Source: Blautia liquoris
GTDB lineage: Bacteria > Bacillota > Clostridia > Lachnospirales > Lachnospiraceae
Direction of reading: 5' to 3'
Assembly (NCBI RefSeq): GCF_015159595.1
Contig: NZ_CP063304.1
Span: 3,224,001 to 3,288,000 of the forward strand
DNA length: 64,000 nt
This document shows positions 8,914-17,469 of the stretch, piece by piece. Within the stretch, counting starts at the first letter, position 1. Each line of letters begins with the position of its first letter. Position numbers and translations under genes: made by a program. Below the pieces are notes generated by a model that made no database searches, was not told the origin of the DNA, and saw only the letters and a program-made list of their open reading frames with translations.

Positions 8914-9852
8914 CTATCGATTTCTTACACCAAGTTTTAAAACATCACGCAAATAACGTACACTTTCCTCACAGGCCTGCATCTCTCTGACCCTCGCTTC
9001 TTCAATCGGTTCCTCCATGCTCTTAAACGCAATTTCATTTTCAAAAATAATCTTATCCATACAGGAGTTTTCTCGAATCTGTGAAAGCATTTTCGGACAG
9101 TCCATAGAACCCTGACCATGTGCAGCCCCGATATCGTGTACGCCCAGAGGGTCGACCACAATTTTGTCATCACTGAAGTGACAGCAATATGCCTTTGGCA
9201 GCATACGCTCCATGGCATAATAGGGATTCTCGATGACCTGAAGAGAATTCATCGTATCCACACAGGTGCCGATCAACGGATGATTCAGCTTATCTACCAG
9301 CCATAAGATCTCATCTGCAAATGTGTCTGTATGATTCTCAATCGCGATCTGCATCCCATATTCTTCTATCAATGGCATTACTTTCATGAATTCATCATAT
9401 CTGTCGGCCATCTGGCGCATAACATGCGGATGCATGCAGGATCCGTAGAATTCTTTCGGCCGAAGGATATCAAGGCTGAACTTTACAAGTTCCGCACCCA
9501 GATTATGACCAATCTCAAGTGCTTCTTTCGGAACGCAGTTTACACGGGAATCGCTGCCTGCTTGAAAGGAAGCATTAAATTCCAAAAATAAGCCATGATC
9601 TTTGGCAGCTTTTGCCACCTTCTTCAAGTTGTTCTCGGAGAAAGGTTCCTCTTTTGAAGTGGTGAGAAGATCCACTTTCGTGATCTGGAGACCATCCAGT
9701 TCCCACTCCACCGCCTTGTCCATCAGTTCATAGAGAGACATTGTCTGCTCAAAGAAATAATCCTTTCCAAATCCCCAACTCTCCCCAAAACCGAAAAAGT
9801 GCAGCGTGTATGTGTGCATCCCAAGCCGAAAAGGTCTGTTTTTGTTATTCAT
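8914..9852 (-). CDS. Sugar phosphate isomerase/epimerase family (xylose isomerase-like TIM barrel)
   Basis: 312-residue cytoplasmic enzyme of the AP-endonuclease-2/xylose-isomerase-like superfamily. Likely metal ligands are visible in order: IAIENHTD (Glu and His), GTCVDTMNS (Asp), CCHFSDDK (His) and IIFENEIA (Glu). Such proteins isomerise or epimerise sugars, keto-acids or polyols; none can be assigned from sequence alone. GGAGG lies just before the ATG. It sits between the MFS carrier and the MttB-type gene with short gaps on both sides, so the three are probably co-transcribed. Confidence 0.75.
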   Translation of the reverse strand: MNNKNRPFRLGMHTYTLHFFGFGESWGFGKDYFFEQTMSLYELMDKAVEWELDGLQITKVDLLTTSKEEPFSENNLKKVAKAAKDHGLFLEFNASFQAGSDSRVNCVPKEALEIGHNLGAELVKFSLDILRPKEFYGSCMHPHVMRQMADRYDEFMKVMPLIEEYGMQIAIENHTDTFADEILWLVDKLNHPLIGTCVDTMNSLQVIENPYYAMERMLPKAYCCHFSDDKIVVDPLGVHDIGAAHGQGSMDCPKMLSQIRENSCMDKIIFENEIAFKSMEEPIEEARVREMQACEESVRYLRDVLKLGVRNR

Positions 9853-9883
9853 GTTCTATTCCTCCTTTTTTCATCCTCTTTTT

Positions 9884-11209
9884 TCATTCTTCTTTATTCG
9901 ATTTAAGTCTCTTAGCGTATCGTACCGAAACAAAAGAAACCAAAATCCCGAGAATACCACAGCCAATCACCCAGTACCAGATCAGGTCATAGCCAAAGTT
10001 TCCATATTTGTCAAGCCAGATTCCGGCAAGCTTTGCAAAAAAGACATCCGGCAGATAGCAAATCAGCGAAATAATCCCCGTCGCGACACCCGTAAGTGAA
10101 AGTGGAATACCAACTTCACCCAAAGTTGCAAAGTAAATGCCGCGCATACCACTATAGACTATGGCAAAGACAAATGTGATGCCGATACAGAGAAACATTG
10201 CATTTTTTGTCAGAAGCACTGCCACGGTTAAAACCGTCGCGATGGCGAGATAGTATCCCAACGTTTTGATCTTCGACCCAATCTTATCGGAGATAAAACC
10301 AATGGCAAGTGTAGAAACTCCTGCGATTATGTAATTACGAACAACTGCAAAGGTGCTTGCCTGGGTCTGAGAAATTCCCAGAACATTTACCGTATAGGAA
10401 CCCAGATATCCATTCGCCGCCGAAGTAAAGGAAAAGCAGAAAAAGATCAAAAGAGATAGCAGCCAAGTACCTGGCATCTTTAATACTTTGAATATAGATG
10501 CAGCTGACATTTTTTCCTGTGTGAGAGCCGTTCCTTTGGACTCGGCAAGTTCTGCATCCTCTGCACCGATGATGTTATCTGGCAGTACAATGAACACGAT
10601 TACTGCCAATACGAGGAACAGCGCACCGTTAAAGAACAACATATTTCTCCACTGCGCCCCCAAAACAGACAAATCCGTTGTGTTTCCGGGCATAATAGCA
10701 CGGTTTAGCAAAGCAACACCCAAAAAGCCCAGGAGCATACCCATGATTGCTCTGACAAATTCAGAAGTTGAAAACATGGAACCCTGTTCGTTAGAATTTC
10801 CCATCTTGCGCACGGTCTTAAGATATGCATTCCAGATAAAAAAGCTGGTGCAGGCACCATACAGAATATGAATGATAATTATGGACGTGCCACTTGGAAC
10901 CGTCCCAAACCAGAAAGAACAGACGCCCATTATGACTGCCCCAATTATCAGCAGCCATTTCTCGCCAAATCGATCTACCAAAATTCCTCCAACCGGGTAT
11001 CCGAATGTACAGACCAATCCAAACCAAAAGCTAAAATCCCCGATAAACTCATTGACATTCGCTGCGGATGCAACTGGTTTATATTCGGAAAACAGCATCA
11101 CCATCTGATCATAATAACTGTACCGCAAAAAAGGGACATAAACCATAACCCCCGCCAACAGAGATACCATAATAAGTACAAACCAACGTTTCTTTCCTGT
11201 TATTACCAT
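9884..11209 (-). CDS. MFS transporter
   Basis: 441-residue membrane carrier with about twelve hydrophobic segments. The MFS loop motif appears as GGILVDRFGEKW after the second segment and in related form as GFISDKIGSKIK at the start of the second half. I start at the ATG at 11209 because GGAGGAAAACTTT directly precedes it; the frame extends 16 codons further without a good ribosome binding site. Downstream genes encode the TIM-barrel protein and the MttB-type protein, so an organic substrate feeding these enzymes is plausible but not demonstrated. Confidence 0.85.
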   Translation of the reverse strand: MVITGKKRWFVLIMVSLLAGVMVYVPFLRYSYYDQMVMLFSEYKPVASAANVNEFIGDFSFWFGLVCTFGYPVGGILVDRFGEKWLLIIGAVIMGVCSFWFGTVPSGTSIIIIHILYGACTSFFIWNAYLKTVRKMGNSNEQGSMFSTSEFVRAIMGMLLGFLGVALLNRAIMPGNTTDLSVLGAQWRNMLFFNGALFLVLAVIVFIVLPDNIIGAEDAELAESKGTALTQEKMSAASIFKVLKMPGTWLLSLLIFFCFSFTSAANGYLGSYTVNVLGISQTQASTFAVVRNYIIAGVSTLAIGFISDKIGSKIKTLGYYLAIATVLTVAVLLTKNAMFLCIGITFVFAIVYSGMRGIYFATLGEVGIPLSLTGVATGIISLICYLPDVFFAKLAGIWLDKYGNFGYDLIWYWVIGCGILGILVSFVSVRYAKRLKSNKEE

Positions 11210-11252
11210 AAAGTTTTCCTCCACATGAGTAATTTTCCATACCATACTCCAA

Positions 11253-11353
11253 TACACGGATTACTTCGCACTTTGTGCTCACGTATCTTCGCTCCGCTCC
11301 GGTCGGTGCTAAACGAACATCCACTGGATGTTCGTTTAGCACCCTACAAACAT
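11253..11353 (-). repeat. Repeat B, copy 1, containing a perfect 39-bp palindrome
   Basis: Roughly 100 bp nearly identical to the reverse complement of 37597-37694. The core 11305-11343 is a perfect palindrome with 19-base arms (GGTGCTAAACGAACATCCA and its complement) around one central base. The rest carries GCTCCGCTCCGGTC. It lies between the TetR-type gene and the MFS gene and would be part of the MFS leader. Confidence 0.8.
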
Positions 11354-11359
11354 ATAAAA

Positions 11360-11386
11360 GTTAACATGTACACTTTTTAAGGTCAA
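11360..11386 (-). promoter_or_regulatory. Possible promoter and operator of the MFS gene
   Basis: On the minus strand TTGACC (11381-11386) is followed 17 bases later by TAACTT (11358-11363), a weak -10. GTGTACATGTTAAC (11360-11373) matches the 14-bp palindrome in front of the betaine importer at 10 of 14 positions, suggesting a second, degenerate operator for the same regulator. Confidence 0.35.
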
Positions 11387-11424
11387 AAAAAGGTAATGTG
11401 CTCACGAACATGCAATTTGAATCT

Positions 11425-12108
11425 CTATCCCTCCTCACCTTCAGGCCTATGTTTCTCCAAAACATATACCTTTTCAAGATTTTTAAGAAGCAGCTGATTA
11501 CATTCCTGCTCTCCCTGTCTTCTTTCTCTCAGATCGCGCCCCATATACATTTCCAGCATTCCCTTCACTATCAAGGTATTCGTTTTACTGAAATACTCAG
11601 CATCTTCATCTGACAGAAGATTATAATTTGCAGCTCGCCTTAAGATCAGAAAATCTCGCTCAATAACATTATCTGAGAACAGAAGTGTATAGTAATAAGC
11701 CGGATATCGCTCTGATCCTGTCACCGGAAACAGTTCATAATATTCCATCAGTGCATCGGCGAACAGCGTGTTATATTCACCCCAAAAGAGTCTGTAAAAC
11801 AAATCCGGCCTGTCAAATGCATATTTGTTATATAACATCCATCCTTGAATATAAGCGTCCATCAGGTTATCATCGTTGTCCATCAGCTGACCATATTCAA
11901 TCATATAGTCAATAAAGAATCGGATGGAGCCGAGAACAATCAGATATTCCAGACTTTCAAAATGCTTATACAGTGCGGCCGGAGAGCAATTGTTTTCCTT
12001 TGCGATCTCCCTGACGGTGATCGTTGAGGCATCCCTTTCTCTTAGTTTATTATACATCGACAAGATAAAACGTCGTTTTGTCTCAATCCCTTTTTCATAA
12101 ACAGCCAT
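11425..12108 (-). CDS. TetR/AcrR-type transcriptional regulator
   Basis: Predicted repressor with an N-terminal helix-turn-helix: ETKRRFILSMYNKL, then ITVREIAKENNCSPAALYKHF (about residues 8-52), followed by a helical ligand domain with no recognised family. I take the ATG at 12108 (MAVYEKG) since TetR domains usually start there; an ATG 26 codons earlier at 12186 is in frame. The gene follows the betaine-type importer genes in the same orientation, so it may regulate this block and itself. Candidate operators are the palindrome at 14880-14893 and the similar site at 11360-11373. Confidence 0.75.
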   Translation of the reverse strand: MAVYEKGIETKRRFILSMYNKLRERDASTITVREIAKENNCSPAALYKHFESLEYLIVLGSIRFFIDYMIEYGQLMDNDDNLMDAYIQGWMLYNKYAFDRPDLFYRLFWGEYNTLFADALMEYYELFPVTGSERYPAYYYTLLFSDNVIERDFLILRRAANYNLLSDEDAEYFSKTNTLIVKGMLEMYMGRDLRERRQGEQECNQLLLKNLEKVYVLEKHRPEGEEG

Positions 12109-12198
12109 ATATATGATCCAATTGCATATTTTTTTGTTTTGTGAACACATTAACTCATTTTTTAATCTTATCTTTTTTTGATGCACTCGTCAAGGAAT

Positions 12199-13056
12199 TT
12201 ACTTAAGCCAACTGTTGATTAATTCCTCGTGTTCCTTCATCCACTCTTTGGAAACAGAAAGCGGATCACTCTCATCGGCTTCAATTGCCTCTATCAGATT
12301 ATTTAGATCTTCATTCTTCAGATAAAACTTTTTAAAAAATGCATTTACCTCCGGCATATCCTCTGCCAGACCTTTTCTGACATATTTATAGGCCGTTTCT
12401 TTTTCTCCGAACGACTCTTTTGGATCCTCAAGTACCTTAAGGTCCCATTTATGAAACATCCAGTGAGGCGTCCATCCAGTGACAACAATAGGCTTTTGTT
12501 CTTTGATCGCCTTGCCAAGAGCTGCTGTCATGCTTGCCGCACTTCCGTTAATCAATTTATAATCCAGCTTATAATCTTTCAGCGCATCCTCGGCTGCAAG
12601 CATAAGTCCCGCACCTGCATCAATCCCGATAATCTTGCCGTCAAACAGTTCTTGTTGATCTTTTAGATCCTCGATACTATCAATATCCACATAGGTCGGA
12701 ACCACAAAACCCAGAAGCGCATCTTCAAAAACAGGACCCAGATCCACCATATCATCCCCATATTTCTCGATATAGCTCTTGTGCGTGACAGGAAGCCAAG
12801 TATCCAGATAAGCATCCGTGTTCCCACTCGCCACGGAGGTGAAGATAGGAGCAATGTCCGCCATCTTTATGTCCACATCATACCCCATCTTTTCTTCCAG
12901 CACAGCCGCTGCAAGATTTGTTATCGCGACAGAATCAGACCAGTCTACATAGGCAAGATTTACTGTTTTTCCTTCCTCTTTTTTCTTCCCACACCCCGTC
13001 AATCCGGTCATAAGAATTACTAATGATAAAACTGCTGCCAACACTCTCTTTTCCAT
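12199..13056 (-). CDS. Glycine betaine-type ABC transporter substrate-binding lipoprotein
   Basis: 285-residue OpuAC/ProX-type binding protein. The signal peptide ends in a lipobox LTGC near residue 22, so it is anchored outside the membrane by its cysteine. Mature protein has Trp-rich pocket motifs expected for a quaternary-amine cage: YVDWSDS, DTWLP, VTGWTPHWMF and HKWDLK. The gene lies ten bases downstream of the permease. Ligand could be glycine betaine, proline betaine, carnitine or choline; the cage residues cannot be resolved further by eye. Confidence 0.9.
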   Translation of the reverse strand: MEKRVLAAVLSLVILMTGLTGCGKKKEEGKTVNLAYVDWSDSVAITNLAAAVLEEKMGYDVDIKMADIAPIFTSVASGNTDAYLDTWLPVTHKSYIEKYGDDMVDLGPVFEDALLGFVVPTYVDIDSIEDLKDQQELFDGKIIGIDAGAGLMLAAEDALKDYKLDYKLINGSAASMTAALGKAIKEQKPIVVTGWTPHWMFHKWDLKVLEDPKESFGEKETAYKYVRKGLAEDMPEVNAFFKKFYLKNEDLNNLIEAIEADESDPLSVSKEWMKEHEELINSWLK

Positions 13057-13066
13057 AATAATCTCC

Positions 13067-13948
13067 TTAGGGATTTTGCTTCTTCAACCGTAACCTGATA
13101 AACATTCTACCCGATTTATTATTCTCCTTTCCCAATCCCTGTGTCAGTCTGTCCAGAATCATGGCGATAATGACAACGGCTATTCCCCCTTCCAGACCAT
13201 CTCCCAGTCTCATCTGTGTAATACCCTGCAGTACAATCTTGCCAAGCCCGTCCGCACCAATCATTGCGGAGATGACAACCATCGAAAGCGAAAGCATGAT
13301 CGTCTGATTGAGCCCCGCCAGGATTGTCGGCATGGCAAGAGGAACCTGAATCTTAAAAAGCATCTGTGATGTGGTGGATCCAAAAGACTTTGCAGCTTCC
13401 ACGAGATCGCCCGAAACTTCCCGGATACCCAGGTTCGTCAGCCGAATAATCGGCGGCATGGCAAAAATAACTGTGGATACTGCACCCGGAACTGTTCCCA
13501 AGTCAAAAAAATAAACCGCTGGAATCAGATAAACAAATGCCGGCATTGTCTGCATAAAATCCAGAATCGGGCGCAGGATTCTCTCTGCTCTGTTGCTTAA
13601 AGACATCCAGATTCCAACAGGCAGTCCAATCACCATGGCAATCAATGTCGTTGTAATAACAAGGCTTACTGTTTCCATAGCAGGCTGCCATAATTCCAGA
13701 TTATCTATAAGCAGCAGACCAATCCCTGAAAAGATAGCCAGGCCCGTCCCTGACAACCACCATGCAGCCAACATGATAATGGCGACAAATAGAAAAATTG
13801 GTATCAGCATTAAAAACCAGCTGATTCCTTCAATGATACTTTCCAGTCCTACTTTTACCCCGTCAAAAAATCCGGAAAAGTTGAGTGTCAGCCAGTCAAC
13901 AGCCTTCTCGGCATAATCACCGATTGGAATCTTTAAGAGAAAGGACAT
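13067..13948 (-). CDS. Glycine betaine-type ABC transporter permease
   Basis: 293-residue ProW/OpuAB-type membrane protein with about six hydrophobic segments after an amphipathic N-terminus. The ATPase-contacting EAA loop appears as VEAAKSFGSTTSQMLFKIQVPLA without its middle shown in full here; family motifs QTMPAFVYLIP and GLNQTIMLSLSMVVI are also present. The start codon sits one base after the ATPase stop, so the two are coupled. Confidence 0.9.
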   Translation of the reverse strand: MSFLLKIPIGDYAEKAVDWLTLNFSGFFDGVKVGLESIIEGISWFLMLIPIFLFVAIIMLAAWWLSGTGLAIFSGIGLLLIDNLELWQPAMETVSLVITTTLIAMVIGLPVGIWMSLSNRAERILRPILDFMQTMPAFVYLIPAVYFFDLGTVPGAVSTVIFAMPPIIRLTNLGIREVSGDLVEAAKSFGSTTSQMLFKIQVPLAMPTILAGLNQTIMLSLSMVVISAMIGADGLGKIVLQGITQMRLGDGLEGGIAVVIIAMILDRLTQGLGKENNKSGRMFIRLRLKKQNP

Positions 13949-13949
13949 G

Positions 13950-14816
13950 TCAGATTTCCTCCTTTCTCATCATCTTCGCAGGAACTTTTGTCTTAAAGAT
14001 AACCTCATTTTGATTGATATCTTGCGTGAAAGTTCTGACATAATCGTCTGCAGGTTGACAGAGAATCTCTTTTGGTGTTCCAATCTGTATGATACAGCCA
14101 TCTTTCATGATTGCAATTTTATCACCAATTTTCAATGCCTCATCCAGATCATGCGTAATAAACAGAATGGTTTTTTTTATCTGCGATTGCAGTTCCAGCA
14201 ATTCATTCTGCATGTTCTTTCTTATGAGAGGATCCAGTGCACTGAAGGCCTCATCCATCAACAAGATATCGGCATCAGTGGCAAGTGCTCTGGCAAGTCC
14301 GACTCTTTGCTGCATACCCCCTGAGAGTTCCCCAGGCTTTACATTCTGGTAATCTTGAAGCCCCACCAGTTGGAGCATCTCAAGTGCTTTTTTGTTTCGC
14401 TGCGCAGCATTTACTTTCTGAACTTCCAGACCATAGGCGACGTTCCATAGGATATTCCGATGTGGAAAAAGTGAAAAGTTTTGAAAAACCATTGCCGCTT
14501 TCTTTCTTCGTATCTCTGTCAGCCGGGACCGGTTCGCAGTTATAATATTTTCTCCATCTATGTAAACTTCTCCACTAGTCGGCTCAATAAGCCTGTTCAT
14601 GCATCGAATCAGAGTTGATTTTCCACTCCCGGACAAGCCCATGATCACAAAAATTTCTCCTTCTTCCACTGTAAAGGATACATTGTTGACTCCTACAGTA
14701 TGCTGATGCTTCTTAAACAAAGTTTCTTTGTCCTCTCCTTCCTCCAGAAAATGAAGCATCTGATTAGGTGACGGGCCAAAAACCTTATAAACATTCTTTA
14801 CTTGAATTTTCTCCAT
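13950..14816 (-). CDS. Glycine betaine-type ABC transporter ATP-binding protein lacking CBS domains
   Basis: 288-residue ProV/OpuAA-type ATPase with Walker A GLSGSGKST, signature LSGGMQQR and Walker B ILLMDEAFSALDP. The characteristic N-terminal KVFGPSP and GVNNVSF segments fit the glycine betaine group. Full-length ProV/OpuAA proteins are about 400 residues with two C-terminal CBS domains that sense ionic strength; here the protein ends about 20 residues after the conserved RTFTQDINQNEV segment, so those domains are absent. This argues for nutrient uptake rather than osmotically gated import. Confidence 0.88.
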   Translation of the reverse strand: MEKIQVKNVYKVFGPSPNQMLHFLEEGEDKETLFKKHQHTVGVNNVSFTVEEGEIFVIMGLSGSGKSTLIRCMNRLIEPTSGEVYIDGENIITANRSRLTEIRRKKAAMVFQNFSLFPHRNILWNVAYGLEVQKVNAAQRNKKALEMLQLVGLQDYQNVKPGELSGGMQQRVGLARALATDADILLMDEAFSALDPLIRKNMQNELLELQSQIKKTILFITHDLDEALKIGDKIAIMKDGCIIQIGTPKEILCQPADDYVRTFTQDINQNEVIFKTKVPAKMMRKEEI

Positions 14817-14879
14817 AATTTCTCCATTCCCTCAAGGTTTTCTTTAATCACCAATGTGTCATTTGACTATAGTCTCTAG

Positions 14880-14893
14880 GTAAACGTGTTTAC
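14880..14893. promoter_or_regulatory. Operator-like perfect palindrome GTAAACGTGTTTAC
   Basis: A 14-bp dyad with six-base arms lies eight bases downstream of the -10 box of the importer promoter, where a bound repressor would block initiation. The TetR-type protein encoded in the same block is the natural candidate. Confidence 0.6.
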
Positions 14894-14901
14894 TTTTCTA
14901 T

Positions 14902-14930
14902 ATAATAGGATATTTATCATAAAAAGTCAA
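14902..14930 (-). promoter_or_regulatory. Promoter of the betaine importer block
   Basis: On the minus strand TTGACT (14925-14930), 17-base spacer, TATTAT (14902-14907). It fires toward the ATPase gene at 14816. Confidence 0.7.
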
Positions 14931-15030
14931 GTGTTTTTTAGGGAAGGATTGGTATATTAACCCATCTGCGGCTGCTCATGACTCCATATTTTGACCTGTA
15001 AATCACACGCAGCCTTTTATGTTCCTCTTA

Positions 15031-16389
15031 TTATTTTTTTTTAATAAATTTCTGAAAACATTTATCAGCCTCGTATTGTGTTTTTTCTTCATCAATTGTT
15101 TTTAAATGTCCCTTGCTGACAACAATTTTTCCATTGATCACGGAATAATCCACAGGGCCTTTCAGGCCTACTGTTGCAAGAACGGACTTCGGATCTTCCA
15201 TGGCACCTACGAATTCCAGTCTATTGGAATCTACCATAAAGAAATCTGCTGCTTTTTCCTTGGCAATTGAGCCTATATCGTTTCTTCCAAGGACACAGGC
15301 ACTGCCTGTTGTTGCAAGTTTAAGCATATCATATCCAGATGGCGCCCGATTTCCATCATTTAATCTATGCAGAAGATAACCGACTCTCAGTTCTTCCAGA
15401 AGGTTGGATCCATCATTGCTTGCGCTTCCATCGACTCCCAGACCTACAGGCACTCCTAGTTTCAGCATATCTGAAATTCTGGCTGTTCCAGATGACAATT
15501 TCATATTTGATATTGGACAATGTACTACCCCTGTTCCCGTATCGGCCAGAAGTTGTATTTCTTCATCATTAAAATGAATACCGTGGGCGAACCAGACATC
15601 TTTGCCTATCCATCCCAGACTCTGCATATAAGCCAGCGGTCTCATTCCATAAGTCTCTAATGTGAATTTCTCCTCATCTTTCGTCTCTGCCAGATGCGTG
15701 TGAAGACGTACTCCCAGACTTCTTGCCAATTTTGCGGATTCTCTCATCAGCTCAGGTGTTACACTGAAGGGCGAGCAAGGTGCCAGAGCAACCTGCCTCA
15801 TGGAATATGGATTTGGATCATGAAACTTTTCTACAAGTCTCTGGGAATCCCGGATAATCTCATCCGTTTCCTGTACTACACTGTCAGGCGGAAGACCGCC
15901 GTCTTTTTTACTCAGGGACATGCTTCCCCTGGATGCATGCATTCGTATCCCTAGTTCTTGTGCGGCACGAAATTGTGTATCTATTAAATCTGACTGCCCC
16001 TCCGGAAAGACATAGTGATGATCAAAGCAGGTTGTACAGCCATTTTTTACAAGCTCTCCCATACCAACAAGTGATGTTTTATAGATGACATCCTGGTCAA
16101 TATTTTTCCAGAGTTCATACAGCGATACCAGCCACGGAAAGAGTTCCATATTTTGGACTTGCGGCAGATTCCGGGTAAAGATTTGATACAGATGATGATG
16201 TGCGTTGATGAGACCCGGATAAACACACATGCCAGTGCCGTCTATCACCTCATCCGCCTGTATCTCTTCATCCGTAATGGTTTTGATCACACCATTTTCT
16301 ACATATAAGTTTACATGTTCCAACACCCGATCCTCTGTATCACAGGTAATTAAGTAACGTATGTTTTTTACAGCTAACGATTGTTTCAT
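15031..16389 (-). CDS. COG0402 amidohydrolase, probable 8-oxoguanine deaminase
   Basis: 452-residue cytoplasmic hydrolase of the SsnA/TrzN amidohydrolase family. Metal-site and substrate motifs are visible in order: PGLINAHHHLYQ, GCTTCFDHHY, RGSMSLSKKDGGLPPD, LAPCSPFSVTP, LHTHLAETKDEE, WFAHGIHF and GLGVDGSASND. The RGSMSL...GGLPPD segment and LAPCSPFSVTP are the features I associate with 8-oxoguanine deaminases, which convert 8-oxoguanine to urate. The assignment to this subfamily is from memory of the family. It stands alone between two terminator-bounded blocks; the upstream ribosome site is AAGGAG. Confidence 0.78.
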   Translation of the reverse strand: MKQSLAVKNIRYLITCDTEDRVLEHVNLYVENGVIKTITDEEIQADEVIDGTGMCVYPGLINAHHHLYQIFTRNLPQVQNMELFPWLVSLYELWKNIDQDVIYKTSLVGMGELVKNGCTTCFDHHYVFPEGQSDLIDTQFRAAQELGIRMHASRGSMSLSKKDGGLPPDSVVQETDEIIRDSQRLVEKFHDPNPYSMRQVALAPCSPFSVTPELMRESAKLARSLGVRLHTHLAETKDEEKFTLETYGMRPLAYMQSLGWIGKDVWFAHGIHFNDEEIQLLADTGTGVVHCPISNMKLSSGTARISDMLKLGVPVGLGVDGSASNDGSNLLEELRVGYLLHRLNDGNRAPSGYDMLKLATTGSACVLGRNDIGSIAKEKAADFFMVDSNRLEFVGAMEDPKSVLATVGLKGPVDYSVINGKIVVSKGHLKTIDEEKTQYEADKCFQKFIKKK

Positions 16390-16495
16390 TAAGTTATTTC
16401 TCCTTATTTCTATCTGTTTTTTGATATATGCAAAAAAACTATTACATAGTGGTTATTGTAACATAGATGAAATATCAATTCCATTAATAAAAAGC

Positions 16496-16536
16496 ACCCA
16501 CTTTGCTTCCTAAACTTTTTTAGTTGCAAAATGGGT
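16496..16536 (-). terminator. Terminator after the sugar ABC importer genes
   Basis: On the minus strand ACCCATTTTGC pairs with GCAAAGTGGGT across an AT-rich loop, followed by GCTTTTTATT. It separates the importer from the deaminase gene. Confidence 0.65.
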
Positions 16537-16584
16537 TCTTAGAATTAACTTTTCATGTAAATACTTTGAGTTATCTTAGTTCTT

Positions 16585-17466
16585 TCAACCTTTAATTCCC
16601 CCAGCCTGTATTCCATCCATAAATTGTTTACTTCCAAGGAAGAATAAAATAATAGAAGGTAATAATCCAATTATACTCATCGCAATAATTTGGTTCCAAG
16701 GTGTAACACCCCCTGATGTATCCATAGCCATCTTAAGTGCAATAGAAATTGGATATTTCTCGACACTTGAAATATAAATTAATGGTGTCAAAAAATCATT
16801 GATTGACCATAAAAACTGAAATAGGGTCACATTTACTAAAGCTGGTTTCAGTATGGGCAACAATATCTTGATAAGTACCTGAAAAGAATTGCACCCATCT
16901 ATAATTGCTGCCTCATCGTATTCTCGTGGGATCCCACGCATAAATTGTACCATCATAAACACAAAAAACGGTTCCTGAGCAAATATTGTATTTGCAATTA
17001 ATGGAACATAAGTATCCAACAGGTCTAAATTTTTCCATAAAATATACATTGGAATTCTTGTTACTACAGCTGGTAAAAACAGAGTTGCAATAACAAAGCC
17101 AAAGAGTACATTCTTATATGGAAACTCAAAACGGGCAAATCCATATGCCGTCAGACTGCATGAAATCAAAGTAAAAATCACTTTCGGAATAACAATCTTA
17201 AAACTATTTATAAAGTAAGTCCCAAAGGTAAACTCTGTTCCAGTCTTCCATCCATTTACATAAGCATCAAACTTAAAATGTTTTGGCCAAAATCCTATTG
17301 AAGAAAATATCTCTGCATTCGATTTAAATGATGCTCCAAGTAACCAAATAATAGGGTATAACATTAAAAATGCAATTACTGTTAAAAGAACATATCGGAA
17401 AAATGTACTCCATCTAATTTTCTTTTTGTGGTGCACCGAAGTTGATTGAATCGCTTGTGTCTGCAT
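16585..17466 (-). CDS. CUT1 carbohydrate ABC transporter permease, MalG type
   Basis: 293-residue inner permease with about six membrane segments. The EAA loop is visible as YDEAAIIDGCNSFQVLIKI and the C-terminus GIQAGGIKG is typical of MalG-type subunits. It follows the MalF-type permease by three bases, and both lie behind a sugar-binding lipoprotein; a dedicated ATPase is absent, as is usual for CUT1 systems that share MsmX-like ATPases. Confidence 0.9.
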   Translation of the reverse strand: MQTQAIQSTSVHHKKKIRWSTFFRYVLLTVIAFLMLYPIIWLLGASFKSNAEIFSSIGFWPKHFKFDAYVNGWKTGTEFTFGTYFINSFKIVIPKVIFTLISCSLTAYGFARFEFPYKNVLFGFVIATLFLPAVVTRIPMYILWKNLDLLDTYVPLIANTIFAQEPFFVFMMVQFMRGIPREYDEAAIIDGCNSFQVLIKILLPILKPALVNVTLFQFLWSINDFLTPLIYISSVEKYPISIALKMAMDTSGGVTPWNQIIAMSIIGLLPSIILFFLGSKQFMDGIQAGGIKG

Positions 17467-17469
17467 TGT

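Noticed and set aside
14970-15014. Inverted repeat GGCTGC...GCAGCC downstream of the deaminase gene
   Set aside because: Only six bases pair, the loop is over 30 bases and there is no T run on the minus strand; chance pairing cannot be excluded.
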